A DNA stretch of 25,383 bases from Chara braunii (Eukaryota; Streptophyta; Charophyceae; Charales; Characeae), in the NCBI GenBank assembly GCA_003427395.1, contig BFEA01000268.1:1232685-1258067 (forward strand). The letters are read 5' to 3'. Shown here in pieces: positions 7,915-15,967 of the stretch. The notes beneath the pieces were generated by a model. The model was not told the origin of the DNA. It worked only from the letters and a program-made list of their open reading frames with translations, and made no database searches. Within the stretch, counting starts at the first letter, position 1. The number at the start of each line of letters is the position of its first letter. The position numbers were made by a program, and so were the translations under genes.

Positions 7915-8139
7915 TTGATAAAAGAGATAGCCACACAACTTATGACGGTTGTGGGGCCTTTAACCGGTTTTGTTCCAAGGTTGCAGAGGCAGAGAGCAGC
8001 TGTGGCCCAAAGACAGTCAGTAGCTGCCGCCGCAGGGGCGGCGCCGCCTCGGCCTGCTGTAGCCGGAGCTACTCAGCCTATGCGATGCTACAATTGTAAT
8101 CAGCCTGGGAACCTGGCGAAGGACTGTCCTCGGCCCTGA
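7915..8139 (+). pseudogene. gag C-terminal fragment with a degenerate zinc knuckle (element 1)
   Basis: This short frame ends in CYNCNQPGNLAKDC, a retroviral-type zinc knuckle (C-x2-C-x4-H-x4-C) in which the His is replaced by Asn (AAC at 8110-8112). An Ala/Gln/Pro-rich stretch precedes it, as is common in gag. Zinc binding would be impaired. No N-terminal gag homology is visible upstream, where the repeat field lies, so the front of gag is missing or unrecognisable. Confidence 0.65.
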
Positions 8140-8461
8140 TCTCAGGTGGGAATCACGGGCCCATCCCAGATCCGTGCTGGTGGCTCTAACTTCCGCAGGA
8201 CAAGGGAGGGTGGCGCCGGTTATGGATGCGGGGACCCCTGACATGGTGGCCCCGCGCGGCCGCCAAAATTGGGATCGATGAATATCTAGCGGCCGCGATG
8301 CTCGAACCCGGCACCATTGGTGTTATCCGCCATACCCCGCGGGTTGCCAGCGAAAGCGACCTAGGATCGTGGAGACCCGGATTCGAAGACCCCAGGATAC
8401 TGCGACTCGAGTATAACTGTATAAGGACGGTCAAATTGACATACTAGATGCCCTGAAGGCT
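8140..8461 (+). other. Degraded gag-pol linker DNA, no intact frame
   Basis: Between the knuckle and the linker fragment no frame is open for long. Short pieces such as the one reading into DALKALDLRI at about 8446 show that the stretch belonged to the same element. It is GC-rich, with two GCGGCCGC sites at about 8258 and 8290. Confidence 0.4.
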
Positions 8462-8941
8462 TTGGATCTGCGGATATCAGTGCCTGTTCCCTACCTACTG
8501 ACCATTTCGGAGGCAGCCAATGAGAAACTGGTTGAGAGATGGTTGAAAAACAGGCGCCGGTTTGAGGAAAGCCGAAAGAGCAAAAAGTTGGCGATCAGCG
8601 ACCCATCGGTGGATATCGAAACTCAACCATCCACCTCGAAAACTAACGAGGCCAACCGAGTCAGAATGATCCACGCCGTAGATTCACCGCTGGAGAAACC
8701 TGAAGTATTTCAGCGGGCGTACCTTATTACGTCGAAAAGTGTCGAGTGCGACAGCGAGGTCTAGGGAAGTCCCTCGGCCGCCATCTTGGACTTGGGATCG
8801 TCGGTCGTGGCTGTCTCTTGGAGTTTGACGAAACGGTTGGGTCGGGAGAAACAAGTTCAGCCCCTCCGCCCGATGAGCTGTATGTATCCGCCACAGAAGA
8901 TAGCATCCACTGAAAAGGACGGATTATGGATGTTCCCATAA
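8462..8941 (+). pseudogene. gag-pol linker and protease fragment (element 1)
   Basis: One frame interrupted by TAG at 8762-8764. The first part (8462-8764) is a charged linker. The second contains AILDLGSSVVAVS, equivalent to the aspartic protease active site, but the D-S/T-G triad reads D-L-G (codons from 8789). A single C-to-T change, TCG to TTG, would explain it. The frame ends with TAA at 8939-8941 and the protease continues in another frame. Such a protease would normally process Gag-Pol inside the retrotransposon particle; this copy should not. Confidence 0.6.
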
Positions 8942-9144
8942 GAGACGGGCGGGTGCATTGTTTATGTGACGCAATTGTGTTGGATGTGCAGGCGTATGAT
9001 GTGCTCTTAGGAATCCCGTGGCAGGCGGTGGTAGGCGTGCGAATGCATTTTGACGGTGCTAAGATAGTCCTCACTTCGGCCCACCCTAAGCCCCAAACAT
9101 GGCAAACAATACCCATGAGGATGGTCGTACGTGTACAAGCATAG
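8926..9144 (+). pseudogene. C-terminal half of the protease (element 1)
   Basis: This is a 72-codon frame, shifted relative to the preceding fragment. It contains DVLLGIPWQ, matching the hydrophobic-LG-x-x-W segment that follows the flap in Ty3/gypsy proteases, and then a stretch ending in basic residues. It continues the protease after a frameshift near 8926-8941. Confidence 0.55.
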
Positions 9145-9829
9145 CCCACCCCTCGTATTTCCACTGAGGTTCGAAGAGTCAACATGGTTCGGTGGGTGCA
9201 AAGGGGCGAAGAAAGACCTGCGACAGGAACCGAGGACGCGGACTTACCCGACCGGTATCCAATACGAATTTAAGACCACTTCCGCCAACCTCGGCGATAC
9301 GGGACGACAAGGGCTAGCAGCCTGGCACGAGCAAGTCTAGCTTGGGTCAACTGTTCTCTTCTACCGTAACGGGGGAACCGTTGCTGAGGGTGTCACAACT
9401 AATCGACTTCTCGGAACCCCCTGCGGCCCTCTACCTCAGACCGGACCCCCTCCCGCAGAGGTTTGTCGAGCTTAGGGGGCTATGAGACTTATCTTTTAGG
9501 CCCCCGCGACCCCTACTCACAGACGCCAAGGTCGTTGTGCTTTTGGACGAAAGGGTAGCATTCCAGTGACCCATGAAAATACATGGAGCTCGAAGGAACT
9601 CCTACAGGCATTGTCAGTAGAACCCTCGGTCGAGGCCGAAATCGATAGAGAAACCGAAACGGAAAATGAACCAGTTACTCCAGCAGATAGTCAACTCATA
9701 GCCACCATATATTCGGTAAAACCGACAATTCCCTGTCCGGGGCCTCCCCGGAGGAAACCGCTCGGGTCCCAACCGTCACATCAACGGTTTCCCTTCCTAG
9801 TGGGAGCATCAATATTCAGATACCTGCCC
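9145..9829 (+). other. Degraded protease-RT linker, mostly without recognisable coding
   Basis: The region lies between protease and RT of element 1. Only short frames are open, for example 9566-9862, which is Glu- and Pro-rich and reads toward VPNEHRRLLLAVIRQ just before the RT. I identify no domain. It is probably the variable linker of the same element after many indels. Confidence 0.4.
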
Positions 9830-10128
9830 ATGTACCTAACGAACATCGACGTCTCCTCCTAGCGGTTATACGACAATCAGTATCCAAGATCATGATATAG
9901 GACTAACGCACCTGATAAGCGACACGATTGATACATGGGACCACGCCCTGATACACTGCCGACCGTACCGTTACTCACTGAAGGAACGACAACTAGCCTT
10001 GGAAAGGGTACGGGAATTGGAACCGCTAGGTCGGGTAGAGCCCTCCTTAGGCCCCTGGTCATTCCCTGTGGTTCTCGTGGCGAAACGGAACGGGACAGTC
10101 CGTGTATATATGGACTATCAAAAATGAA
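9830..10128 (+). pseudogene. RT N-terminal (fingers) fragment (element 1)
   Basis: In the frame containing codon 9966 the DNA reads PYRYSLKERQLALERVRELE, then a SLGPWSFPVVLVAKRNGTVR stretch and YMDYQ, ending at TGA 10126-10128. This is the fingers region of a Ty3/gypsy reverse transcriptase (the equivalents of 'PYR', 'S-PW-S-P-V-LV-KK-G-R' and 'DYR'). No ATG starts it, because it is an internal piece of a polyprotein. A frameshift lies at about 9885. Confidence 0.65.
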
Positions 10129-10422
10129 ACGCAATTACTACCAAGAACCTTCACCCGCTGCCTCGTATCGATGATCTTTTGGATGCTATTGGTTTTGCAC
10201 GAGTCTTCTCGAAGTTCGATATCTAGCACAATTTTCACCATGGCGCGGTCCGACTCGAAGACAGACCCAAAACGACCTTCGTCTTATTCGAGGGCACGTG
10301 GCAGTGGTCCAGATGCCCTATGGGAATATGCCACGCACCCGCGACTTTCCAGCGAGCCATGAATATGGCCTTTGCAGAGTTCGTCAACAAAACCCGCCTG
10401 GCCCAACCGCTGGTAAATTTGT
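10129..10422 (+). pseudogene. RT palm fragment with several frameshifts (element 1)
   Basis: Across shifting frames the DNA encodes PRIDDLLDAIG and FSKFD (RT motif A with the catalytic Asp), then KTTFVLFEGTW, the PMGICHAPATFQRAMN segment, and TRLAQPL. These are the ordered RT motifs between the fingers and YMDD. At least one stop (TAG after FSKFDI) and frame changes break it. Confidence 0.65.
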
Positions 10423-10788
10423 GTGATTGTGTATATGGACGATATTTTGTTTTTTTCTAAAACACATGTCAAGTGGGTCTTGCATGCATTGAAAGACGTG
10501 GGTTTCAAATTCGCTTTGGAGAAAAACAAGTCTTTTCTCTCGAAAATCTCCTTGGGGTACATCGTTACGGTGGATGGCTTGAAACCGGATCCAAGGAAGG
10601 TGGTAGCGGTTCAAGAGGCACCCGTGTCTGTCACACTTACTCAAGTTCAAACCTTTATCGACTTGGCCTCATATTATCGATGGTTCATCCAAGGGTTTGC
10701 TCGTGTCGCCAAGCCTCTGACAAATTTGTCGAGGAAGGAAGAACAGCTGATCTGGACGCCAGAGTGCGAGGCGGCTTTCGGGCGCTAA
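10423..10788 (+). CDS. RT YMDD and connection segment (element 1)
   Basis: This 121-codon frame begins within the polyprotein (GTG, not a real start). It carries VYMDDILFFSKT, with the two catalytic Asp residues (codons in 10432-10443), then LEKNKSFLSKISLGYIV, VDGLKPDPRKV, ASYYRWFIQGFARVAKPL and TNLSRKEEQLIWTPECEAAF. The last three are the typical thumb/connection motifs leading to RNase H. It ends at a premature TAA at 10786-10788 after an apparent 1-bp loss near 10779. The RNase H continues in another frame. Confidence 0.75.
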   Translation: MIVYMDDILFFSKTHVKWVLHALKDVGFKFALEKNKSFLSKISLGYIVTVDGLKPDPRKVVAVQEAPVSVTLTQVQTFIDLASYYRWFIQGFARVAKPLTNLSRKEEQLIWTPECEAAFGR

Positions 10789-11450
10789 AAAAGACCCTTG
10801 CAGCTGCACCGATCCTGGCGCGTTCAGATCCGACAAAACCGTTCGCTCTGCACACCGATTGGCACTCGCGGGCCATATCGGCGGTGCTGACTCAGCATGG
10901 AGCTGACGAGAAGGAGCACGTCATCGAATACGCGTCAAGGACTCTGAGCCAGGTGCAATCACATTACGAAGCTTGCAAGGGCGAGTGTTTGGCGGTGGTG
11001 TGCGGAATCCAACATTTTCGGCCGTATCTCCACGGCCAGAAGTTCGTCCTCGTCACGGATCATCAGCCGTTGCTGTCTTTGCGGAACAACATAGATTATA
11101 CGGGAACCTTGGGAAGGTGGGCGGTGAGGCTGCAAGACTACGATTTCGACATCCACCACTGTGCGACCAAGCAGCACGGAAATGCGGGCGGACTGAGCTG
11201 CCTCCAGCCGCCGAAGAAGTGCCCAACGGACGAATGGCTCATTCCGTGGAAAGAAGCTTCGCCTCTGACGGAGCCTCGCTATGGAGAAGTGCACGTCCTT
11301 CGCAAGGGAAGCACGGGGCGAGAGATGGTGACCCCTCTTAAAGCAACAACTACCCCTTCCTCCTCACCAGGCCCTTCGTCGTACCCGTCTATCCCTCCTC
11401 TCCCCCTAGCCTATCTCTGCAGTCCTGCTTTTTCTACACCTTGCCCATGA
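10780..11450 (+). CDS. RNase H domain and tail (element 1)
   Basis: In the frame of codon 10782 the sequence reads RALKKTLAAAPILARSDPTK, then LHTDWHSRAISAVL (first catalytic Asp), CKGECLAVV (Glu), LVTDHQPLLSLRN (Asp) and HGNAGGLSCL. The last motif normally reads GNADGLS, so the fourth acidic residue is Gly here (GGC at 11187-11189). The frame remains open upstream to 10473, but that part is a shadow of the RT frame. After about 11330 the tail is Pro/Ser-rich without a recognisable domain. RNase H would remove the RNA strand during reverse transcription; this copy lacks a key residue. Confidence 0.75.
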
Positions 11451-11514
11451 TACCGGACCAGGGGGGCCCAAAGGACCTTGTTTTATCTCATGGGTACGAT
11501 GCAGCCAGTGCCGC

Positions 11515-11814
11515 GTGATCTCGTCCCACAAATGTTGTACAATGTACCAGAACGAGAAGAAGTGGAACTATCCCAAGTGCCGAACGAACCAGGTACCTAC
11601 AAAAAACCGGTATGTAGAGGCTGAGACAGAAAACGGATTCTTGCCAAGTATCCGTAAAGGAGAGGTCTGGACAGATCTCCTCCTGCTGAGAAGACTCAAG
11701 GGAGACCCGCTGATAGAGCTTACCAAGGCGGAACGTCGGCGAGTCACGGAGCGAAGTCATGATTATCGTTGGCAGGAATCAGCCCTGCAGAAACAAAAAG
11801 ACAGTGACGATTGA
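11515..11814 (+). pseudogene. Start of integrase region, cut off (element 1)
   Basis: The frame's second half reads KGEVWTDLLLLRRLKGD followed by LTKAERRRVTERSHDYRWQE. It resembles the segment before the integrase HHCC zinc finger in Ty3/gypsy polyproteins (a 'KAERRRV-x-R-A-x-x-YRW-x-x' type stretch). Neither the HHCC finger nor the catalytic DDE core follows, because the DNA changes to a GT microsatellite. The first half of this frame has no clear match. Confidence 0.5.
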
Positions 11815-11816
11815 GT

Positions 11817-11908
<92 letters not shown>

Positions 11909-12060
11909 NNNNNNNNNNNNNNNNNNNNNNNNNNNNNNNNNNNNNNNNNNNNNNNNNNNNNNNNNNNNNNNNNNNNNNNNNNNNNNNNNNNNNNNNNNNN
12001 NNNNNNNNNNNNNNNNNNNNNNNNNNNNNNNNNNNNNNAGAGAGAGAGAAAGAGAGAAGA
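11815..12060. repeat. GT tract, assembly gap (N, 11909-12038) and GA tract
   Basis: A GT array runs into 130 undetermined bases and resumes as a GA array. The duplicated neighbour at about 12180-12280 shows a GT tract passing directly into a GA tract, so the gap most likely hides only more GT/GA repeat. Its true length is unknown. Reading frames crossing it are meaningless. Confidence 0.95.
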
Positions 12061-12062
12061 CG

Positions 12063-12200
12063 ACAACAGGTAAGTGTCCAAGGCTGCGGCTGGCCTCGCG
12101 CAACTACCATCGAAAGGATGAACAAAATCGATCGAATCTTCCGCTACAACGTCAAAAGATTCTCTACTACACGTGTGAGTGTGTGTGTGTGGGGGTGTGT

Positions 12201-12278
<78 letters not shown>

Positions 12279-12394
12279 AAGTACGGCAACAGGTAAGTGT
12301 CCAAGGCCGCGGCTAGCTTCGCGCAACTACCATCGAAAGGATGAACAAAACCGATCGAATCTTCCGCTACAACGTCGAAAGATTCACTACTACA

Positions 12395-12402
<8 letters not shown>
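12063..12402. repeat. Tandem duplication, about 223-bp period, two copies
   Basis: A segment of about 110 bp beginning ACAGGTAAGTGTCCAAGGC and ending CTACTACACGTGTG occurs at about 12065-12176 and again at 12288-12401, with a handful of differences. Each copy is preceded by a GA tract and followed by a GT tract. It contains the string CGAATCTTCCGCT, which recurs at about 25050 and 25204 beside GT tracts, linking it to the right-end repeat family. No coding potential is seen. Confidence 0.85.
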
Positions 12403-12445
<43 letters not shown>

Positions 12446-12770
12446 ACGCGCGTGTGCCAGGGAGGGGAGGGAGGACCCCTCCCCCACCAATCAATCAATC
12501 AATCAATCAACAAATTTTATTTTCTAATTTTTTAATTAATTTTGGTACTCAACAAAAACCACCCCCCCAAAAAAATATTTTTTTTATTTTTTTTGCGGCG
12601 CAGTCCTATAAAGGAGGACGTGCGCAGGCCGAGGCCGCACGCCGATTTCCCACGCGCTCGCTCGCCTAAGCGTTGCGCGGCCGCAAAGAAACTCGATCGC
12701 GGGCCCGCGGCCGGCCTCCTTGGCCACGGCCTAGGCCGCAGGATCCGCGGCCTTGGGGGTCATGTAGGTG
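12403..12770. repeat. Compound microsatellite then AT-rich and GC-rich DNA, no gene seen
   Basis: A GT tract is followed by GGAGGACCCCTCCCCCACC, then CAAT repeats (about 12486-12510), then an A/T-rich stretch with homopolymers to 12590. From 12592 it turns abruptly very GC-rich with many GGCC palindromes. TATAAAG at 12607-12613 could be a core promoter element for the broken gene downstream, but nothing else supports that. Confidence 0.65.
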
Positions 12771-13441
12771 TACGTGGATATTACGCAGCTGCCTGACCAT
12801 GAAACCACCAGGGTGTTCATCGAGTTTCGCGCTCTCCATGTGGCGGTTAATTTTATGCACAGCGTGGCCAATTCATCGGCGACATGACACCCTTGGATGA
12901 TCGACAGCGAGACCCGGTGTGGAACTTGCTTCTAAACTACGCGGGGCAGGTGGCAAAGTCGGTGGCACAAGTGCAAGGTAGGGGCCATCAATTCACACCG
13001 TACCACGCACTGTTCCGACGCGCATCGGACGGACCGTTGGCCGTTGTGCCTCAATTCCCCGCGCTTCTTCCCCCTGCTTAGCCTCTCAACATCCAATCTA
13101 TTCCCCCTCCCTCATAATAAATGCCTCCCTTCTTCTCTTACACCACCCTCCCGTATCAGCTCACAGAGAGCCCCTACCCCATGCGGAACTTCCCTGAGTA
13201 TTTGGTGGAGTTGGAGGACGTGGAGCCATTGCCGCAGGCCGAGGAGGACGCGTGGGAATTACATCGCGCGCTGTATCGATCAGTGGTGTTGGGCATGTTC
13301 TAGTTCACAGTGGAATACGACGATCACAACATCATCCAGAACTTGCGGGTATATTACCTCATCGCGCAACCCAAGCCGGAGAAGGAGGGCACGGTGGCAT
13401 TATAACCGTCCGGGGACATCGGGACGAGCAGGCCGGGACTG

Positions 13442-14215
13442 TTGGAGCTCATTCATATCAAGTTGCTGTCTATTGCACAAGTGATCGCCAACGAAAAAGA
13501 GGATCTACCACTCCACCTACAAACAGCATCGGCCCCTCACCGATCTTACCACGCGGCGGTGATACCGGACTATATCGCGCGGGAGGGGAAAAAGGATGTG
13601 AGCATAGCCAACCAAAAGTCATTGCGGCCTCCCTCGTCCTTCCCCAAGCCAGTAGCCGCGAGGGCCCTCAGGAAGGCACCCAAGAAGAAACGTCGCCAGC
13701 CATCACCAGGAGTGCAAGGGAGCCGAGTAGGGCCCAGGGAGGGAGTGGTCCAGTCAGTGACGGCCCGGAAAGCCGATCCCGTCCCAGAGAGCAAGACAAC
13801 GCCGATCGAGGGACCTCAAGTTGGGGGAGAAGTCAAGACGAGCAGATTTCGGATATGTCTGAGGCTTCCGGAGCCAGCACCACCCACGCCACTCCTCCTC
13901 GATCTCAACCTTGATGGAGCCAGCCCATCAGCACCACCCACGCCACTCCTCCTCGATCTCAACCTTGATGGAGCCAGCCCAGCAGCAGGAGGAGTGGGAG
14001 GAGTACCACATCCCACACCCAGAATCCCCATCCTCGCAGGACCATTCCTCTGCCGCCAGCCACCCGGGAGTAGTTCCTCTGAGCCGGACGGTCCATCCGA
14101 TGGACGTCGAGTCTATGGTGGAGCCTGCAAGGTTGCAATCATCTGGCTCGAGGCGATCGAGGGGGCCCCACGTCCTGATCCCGCATGGGAGCCGTATTGG
14201 AGCCGCCTTTTTTAA
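13442..14215 (+). CDS. Pro/Ser-rich protein with basic patch and duplicated LDLNL motif
   Basis: This is the longest open piece (257 codons) of the broken gene. The ATG at 13442 is simply the first after the upstream stop, and homologous-looking sequence precedes it. Features visible are a helical start (ELIHIKLLSIAQVIANEKED), a Lys/Arg-rich patch near residues 75-87, and two 18-residue repeats carrying LDLNL, which fits the plant EAR repression motif L-x-L-x-L. Repressor motif plus nuclear-type signal would suit a transcriptional regulator, but no DNA-binding domain is seen and the function is unknown. Confidence 0.4.
   Translation: MELIHIKLLSIAQVIANEKEDLPLHLQTASAPHRSYHAAVIPDYIAREGKKDVSIANQKSLRPPSSFPKPVAARALRKAPKKKRRQPSPGVQGSRVGPREGVVQSVTARKADPVPESKTTPIEGPQVGGEVKTSRFRICLRLPEPAPPTPLLLDLNLDGASPSAPPTPLLLDLNLDGASPAAGGVGGVPHPTPRIPILAGPFLCRQPPGSSSSEPDGPSDGRRVYGGACKVAIIWLEAIEGAPRPDPAWEPYWSRLF
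13875..13982. repeat. Perfect 54-bp tandem duplication
   Basis: Two adjacent 54-bp copies are identical by eye (13875-13928 and 13929-13982). The unit is 18 codons, so it preserves the frame and duplicates APPTPLLLDLNLDGASP. Lack of divergence indicates a recent event compared with the decay around it. Confidence 0.9.
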
Positions 14216-14282
14216 GATGTGCGACTGCCAGGCTACCAAGGACACTCACTTACAAGGCCGACCAGCGGTCGAATGTCATGTA

Positions 14283-14553
14283 CTATGAAACACCCGCGGA
14301 CGCGTCCGCGGGGTCGAGCTAGGATGGCGATCGTATATACGGCCGCGTCCGCGGCCGACCTCGTCCGCACCGCGGACGCGAATTTACCATATTTTTCCTT
14401 AATTAAATAATGGGTAAAAAAAAAAAAAAGGGGGTTGGAGGGATTTTTAATCTCTACAACCCAATATCTTTTTTTTTTGGAAACAGATAAGTTTTTAGAA
14501 TTATAAAAATAAAAGACAGAAAAGGCGGAGAAGAGAAATTGAAAAATAAATTA
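14283..14553. repeat. Dispersed repeat R, copy 1 (interrupted by the LTR)
   Basis: It starts CTATGAAACA and aligns with 24254-24531: a CGCGGACGCGTCCGCG palindrome (here a 20-bp palindrome at 14293-14312), GC-rich GCGTCCG strings, then TTAAATAAT, poly-A, an imperfect GGGTTG...CAACCC inverted repeat at about 14430-14463, GGAAACAGATAA and GAGAAATTGAAAAATAAATTA. The 5' LTR begins immediately afterwards. Upstream sequences of the two copies are unrelated, so 14283 is a real repeat boundary. It encodes nothing obvious. Confidence 0.8.
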
Positions 14554-15795
14554 TGTAATGACCCGCCAAAAACACAGACTGGGAACACTGCCGATTTCTG
14601 GGATTTGCCAATGGAATGAATGCCTTGCTGAGATTCCCGCATTCTGCTGTGGTCCCAAGTCTGTGTGTATGCGTGCCTCCTGGTTTGCATGTTTGTCTGA
14701 GTGCTTGTCGGTTGTGTGTGTGTGCATGCCTGCCCGCTTGCATGCCTGTCTGAGTGCTTGTCGGTTGAGTGTGTGTGACCCGCAAGGGTACTTGTTGGTT
14801 GCAAGGCCCCGCAGGGCCTGTACTTACCTGTGGCCGTGACTTTGAGGGTTGCAGGGGGGGTAAACACTCAGGTAGCGGGGGATAGGCCCACGACACTTAG
14901 AGCAACTGGGGAAAAACACTCAAGTAGCAGGTAGGCCGAGCAGAAGAAGACAAAAAGTTGGCATTTTTAGAGGCCCAGTAGCGGTAGGCTAGAGATAGGC
15001 CGGTACCAGTCCAAGTAGCCCGGGTCTAGGGCCTGTCCGGACAATAACAGAGCCTGCAATGATGCTTCCCTCCGAAAGGGAGGAGGTACCGGTTGCTGGG
15101 AGGCCGCTTGGCCTAGGAAGTCACCGCCCAGGAGGCCAGTAGGCCGCTATATCTTCAGGAAGAGCGAAGAGCTCTTCCTCATTTGCGGTATGCAAGGATT
15201 GGCGACATGCTGCTGGCAGCGCTGCTTGGAGGTGAAGGTCCGTTGGGGCTCACCCTGGCTATGGCGAGCACCCCAGCTTGAGGAGGAGGAAGAAGGGGGC
15301 ATGGTAGGAGAGTGGTAGGGCACTTACCTGGCTATGGAAGACACCATCTTCATCACCTTGTTGGGCGCTGCATCTGGAAGGCCCCAGTTGGGGTAGTGCG
15401 GCACCAAGGAAGCTCGAGGCAGAGTCAGGCATAGAGGACCAGGTCAGCAGCGGCATAGCTGGTCTGCGTTGTCCTTTGGACATCAGCGCAGCACCATAGC
15501 TGCTTGAGTTGTCCTAGGGACATCAGCGCAGCACCCTAGCTTCTTGTAGTAGTCCGGCATAGCCTATGCATGAGAGAGGAGGCTGAAGGAGGGAAGCCAT
15601 AGCTATGATGGACTGGTGGTTGTTGTTGTTGTTGTTGTTGAGTTGAGTCAGCAGTAAGAGGGAACTTCGGATATTGATTCTGGTTCATCCATTCATTGTT
15701 ATTATTATTATGGAGAGAAGAATAAGATTGGTGAAGAGAAGGAGGAGGAGGAAGGTGGAGAGAGAAGAGGGGAATTGTCATTGGTCTTGCTGGTG

Positions 15796-15827
<32 letters not shown>

Positions 15828-15953
15828 CTTCTTCTTCTTCTTTACCTCTCCTCTGGTCTTTATCTCTTTGCAAGTGCTTTCATTTCTTTCGCAATTGGGT
15901 GACATTGTCTTTCATTGTGAATTTGCACTTGGGAAATGACCAGGATCGTAACA
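14554..15953 (+). repeat. 5' LTR (copy B), 1400 bp
   Basis: It begins TGTAATGACCCGCC and ends GGATCGTAACA, the TG...CA ends of an LTR, and is followed after two bases by the PBS. Internal landmarks shared with copies A and C are a tandem CTTGTCGGTTG-type duplication (14690-14785), a CTATATC motif (15147-15153) just before a hairpin (15158-15178), a TCCCT...AGGGA inverted repeat (15067-15081), TTG and CTT trinucleotide tracts, and two antisense CAGGTAAGT sites. CTATATC might serve as a TATA element, but no transcription start can be fixed. The 93-codon frame near its start is shared by both LTRs through descent and shows no sign of being a gene. Confidence 0.9.
15158..15178. other. Conserved LTR hairpin (copy B)
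   Basis: GGAAGAGC, loop GAAGA, GCTCTTCC: a perfect 8-bp stem with a 5-nt loop. Copy C (23338-23358) has GGAAGAAC / GTTCTTCC and copy A (7032-7052) has GGAAGAGC / GCTCTTCC with another loop. The stem is therefore perfect in all three LTRs. Confidence 0.85.
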
Positions 15954-15955
15954 AT

Positions 15956-15967
15956 TGGTATCGGAGC
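15956..15967 (+). promoter_or_regulatory. Primer-binding site (initiator Met tRNA type)
   Basis: TGGTATCGGAGC starts two bases after the LTR's terminal CA. Plant LTR elements usually have TGGTATCAGAGC, complementary to the 3' end of initiator methionine tRNA; one base differs (A to G). Minus-strand DNA synthesis would be primed here. Confidence 0.9.

Larger units (their letters stand above)
7905..11814 (+). mobile_element. Decayed, 3'-truncated Ty3/gypsy retrotransposon (element 1)
   Basis: Recognisable pieces follow gag-pol order: zinc knuckle (8089-8130), gag-pol linker, protease, RT with YMDD, RNase H, and the segment that leads into the integrase zinc finger. They lie in different frames with many stops, which marks an old copy. 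RNase H precedes integrase, the Ty3/gypsy order. The sequence breaks off at a GT microsatellite and N gap near 11815, and no catalytic integrase or LTR was found. The pieces differ strongly from the element at 14554-24052 (YMDD against YLDD, a different RNase H), so it is another family. Confidence 0.8.
12771..14217 (+). pseudogene. Unrecognised broken gene (hypothetical, several in-frame stops)
   Basis: I do not recognise this gene. A short frame from 12771 (YVDITQLPDHETTRV...) shifts near 12884 into a frame holding three open pieces, 12884-13081, 13121-13303 and 13442-14215. The stops between them are TAG 13079, paired TAA at about 13115-13120, TAG 13301 and TAA 13403. The text between 13301 and 13441 still looks coding (YDDHNIIQNLRVYYLIAQPK), so 13121-14217 was probably one gene. 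The C-terminal third is Pro/Ser-rich with a basic patch (RALRKAPKKKRRQPS, a likely nuclear signal) and two copies of LLLDLNLDGASP. Introns rather than mutations could explain some stops. It does not look like a retroelement domain. Confidence 0.45.

Noticed and set aside
8017-8244. Minus-strand frame opposite the element 1 knuckle
   Set aside because: No domain, and the plus strand carries the zinc knuckle.
11744-12669. Frames crossing the N gap and GT tracts
   Set aside because: They contain undetermined residues and dinucleotide repeats only.
14558-14839. 93-codon Cys-rich frame present in both LTRs (also 22739-23020)
   Set aside because: Shared because the LTRs are copies of each other; it lies over GT-rich tandem duplications and has no recognisable domain.
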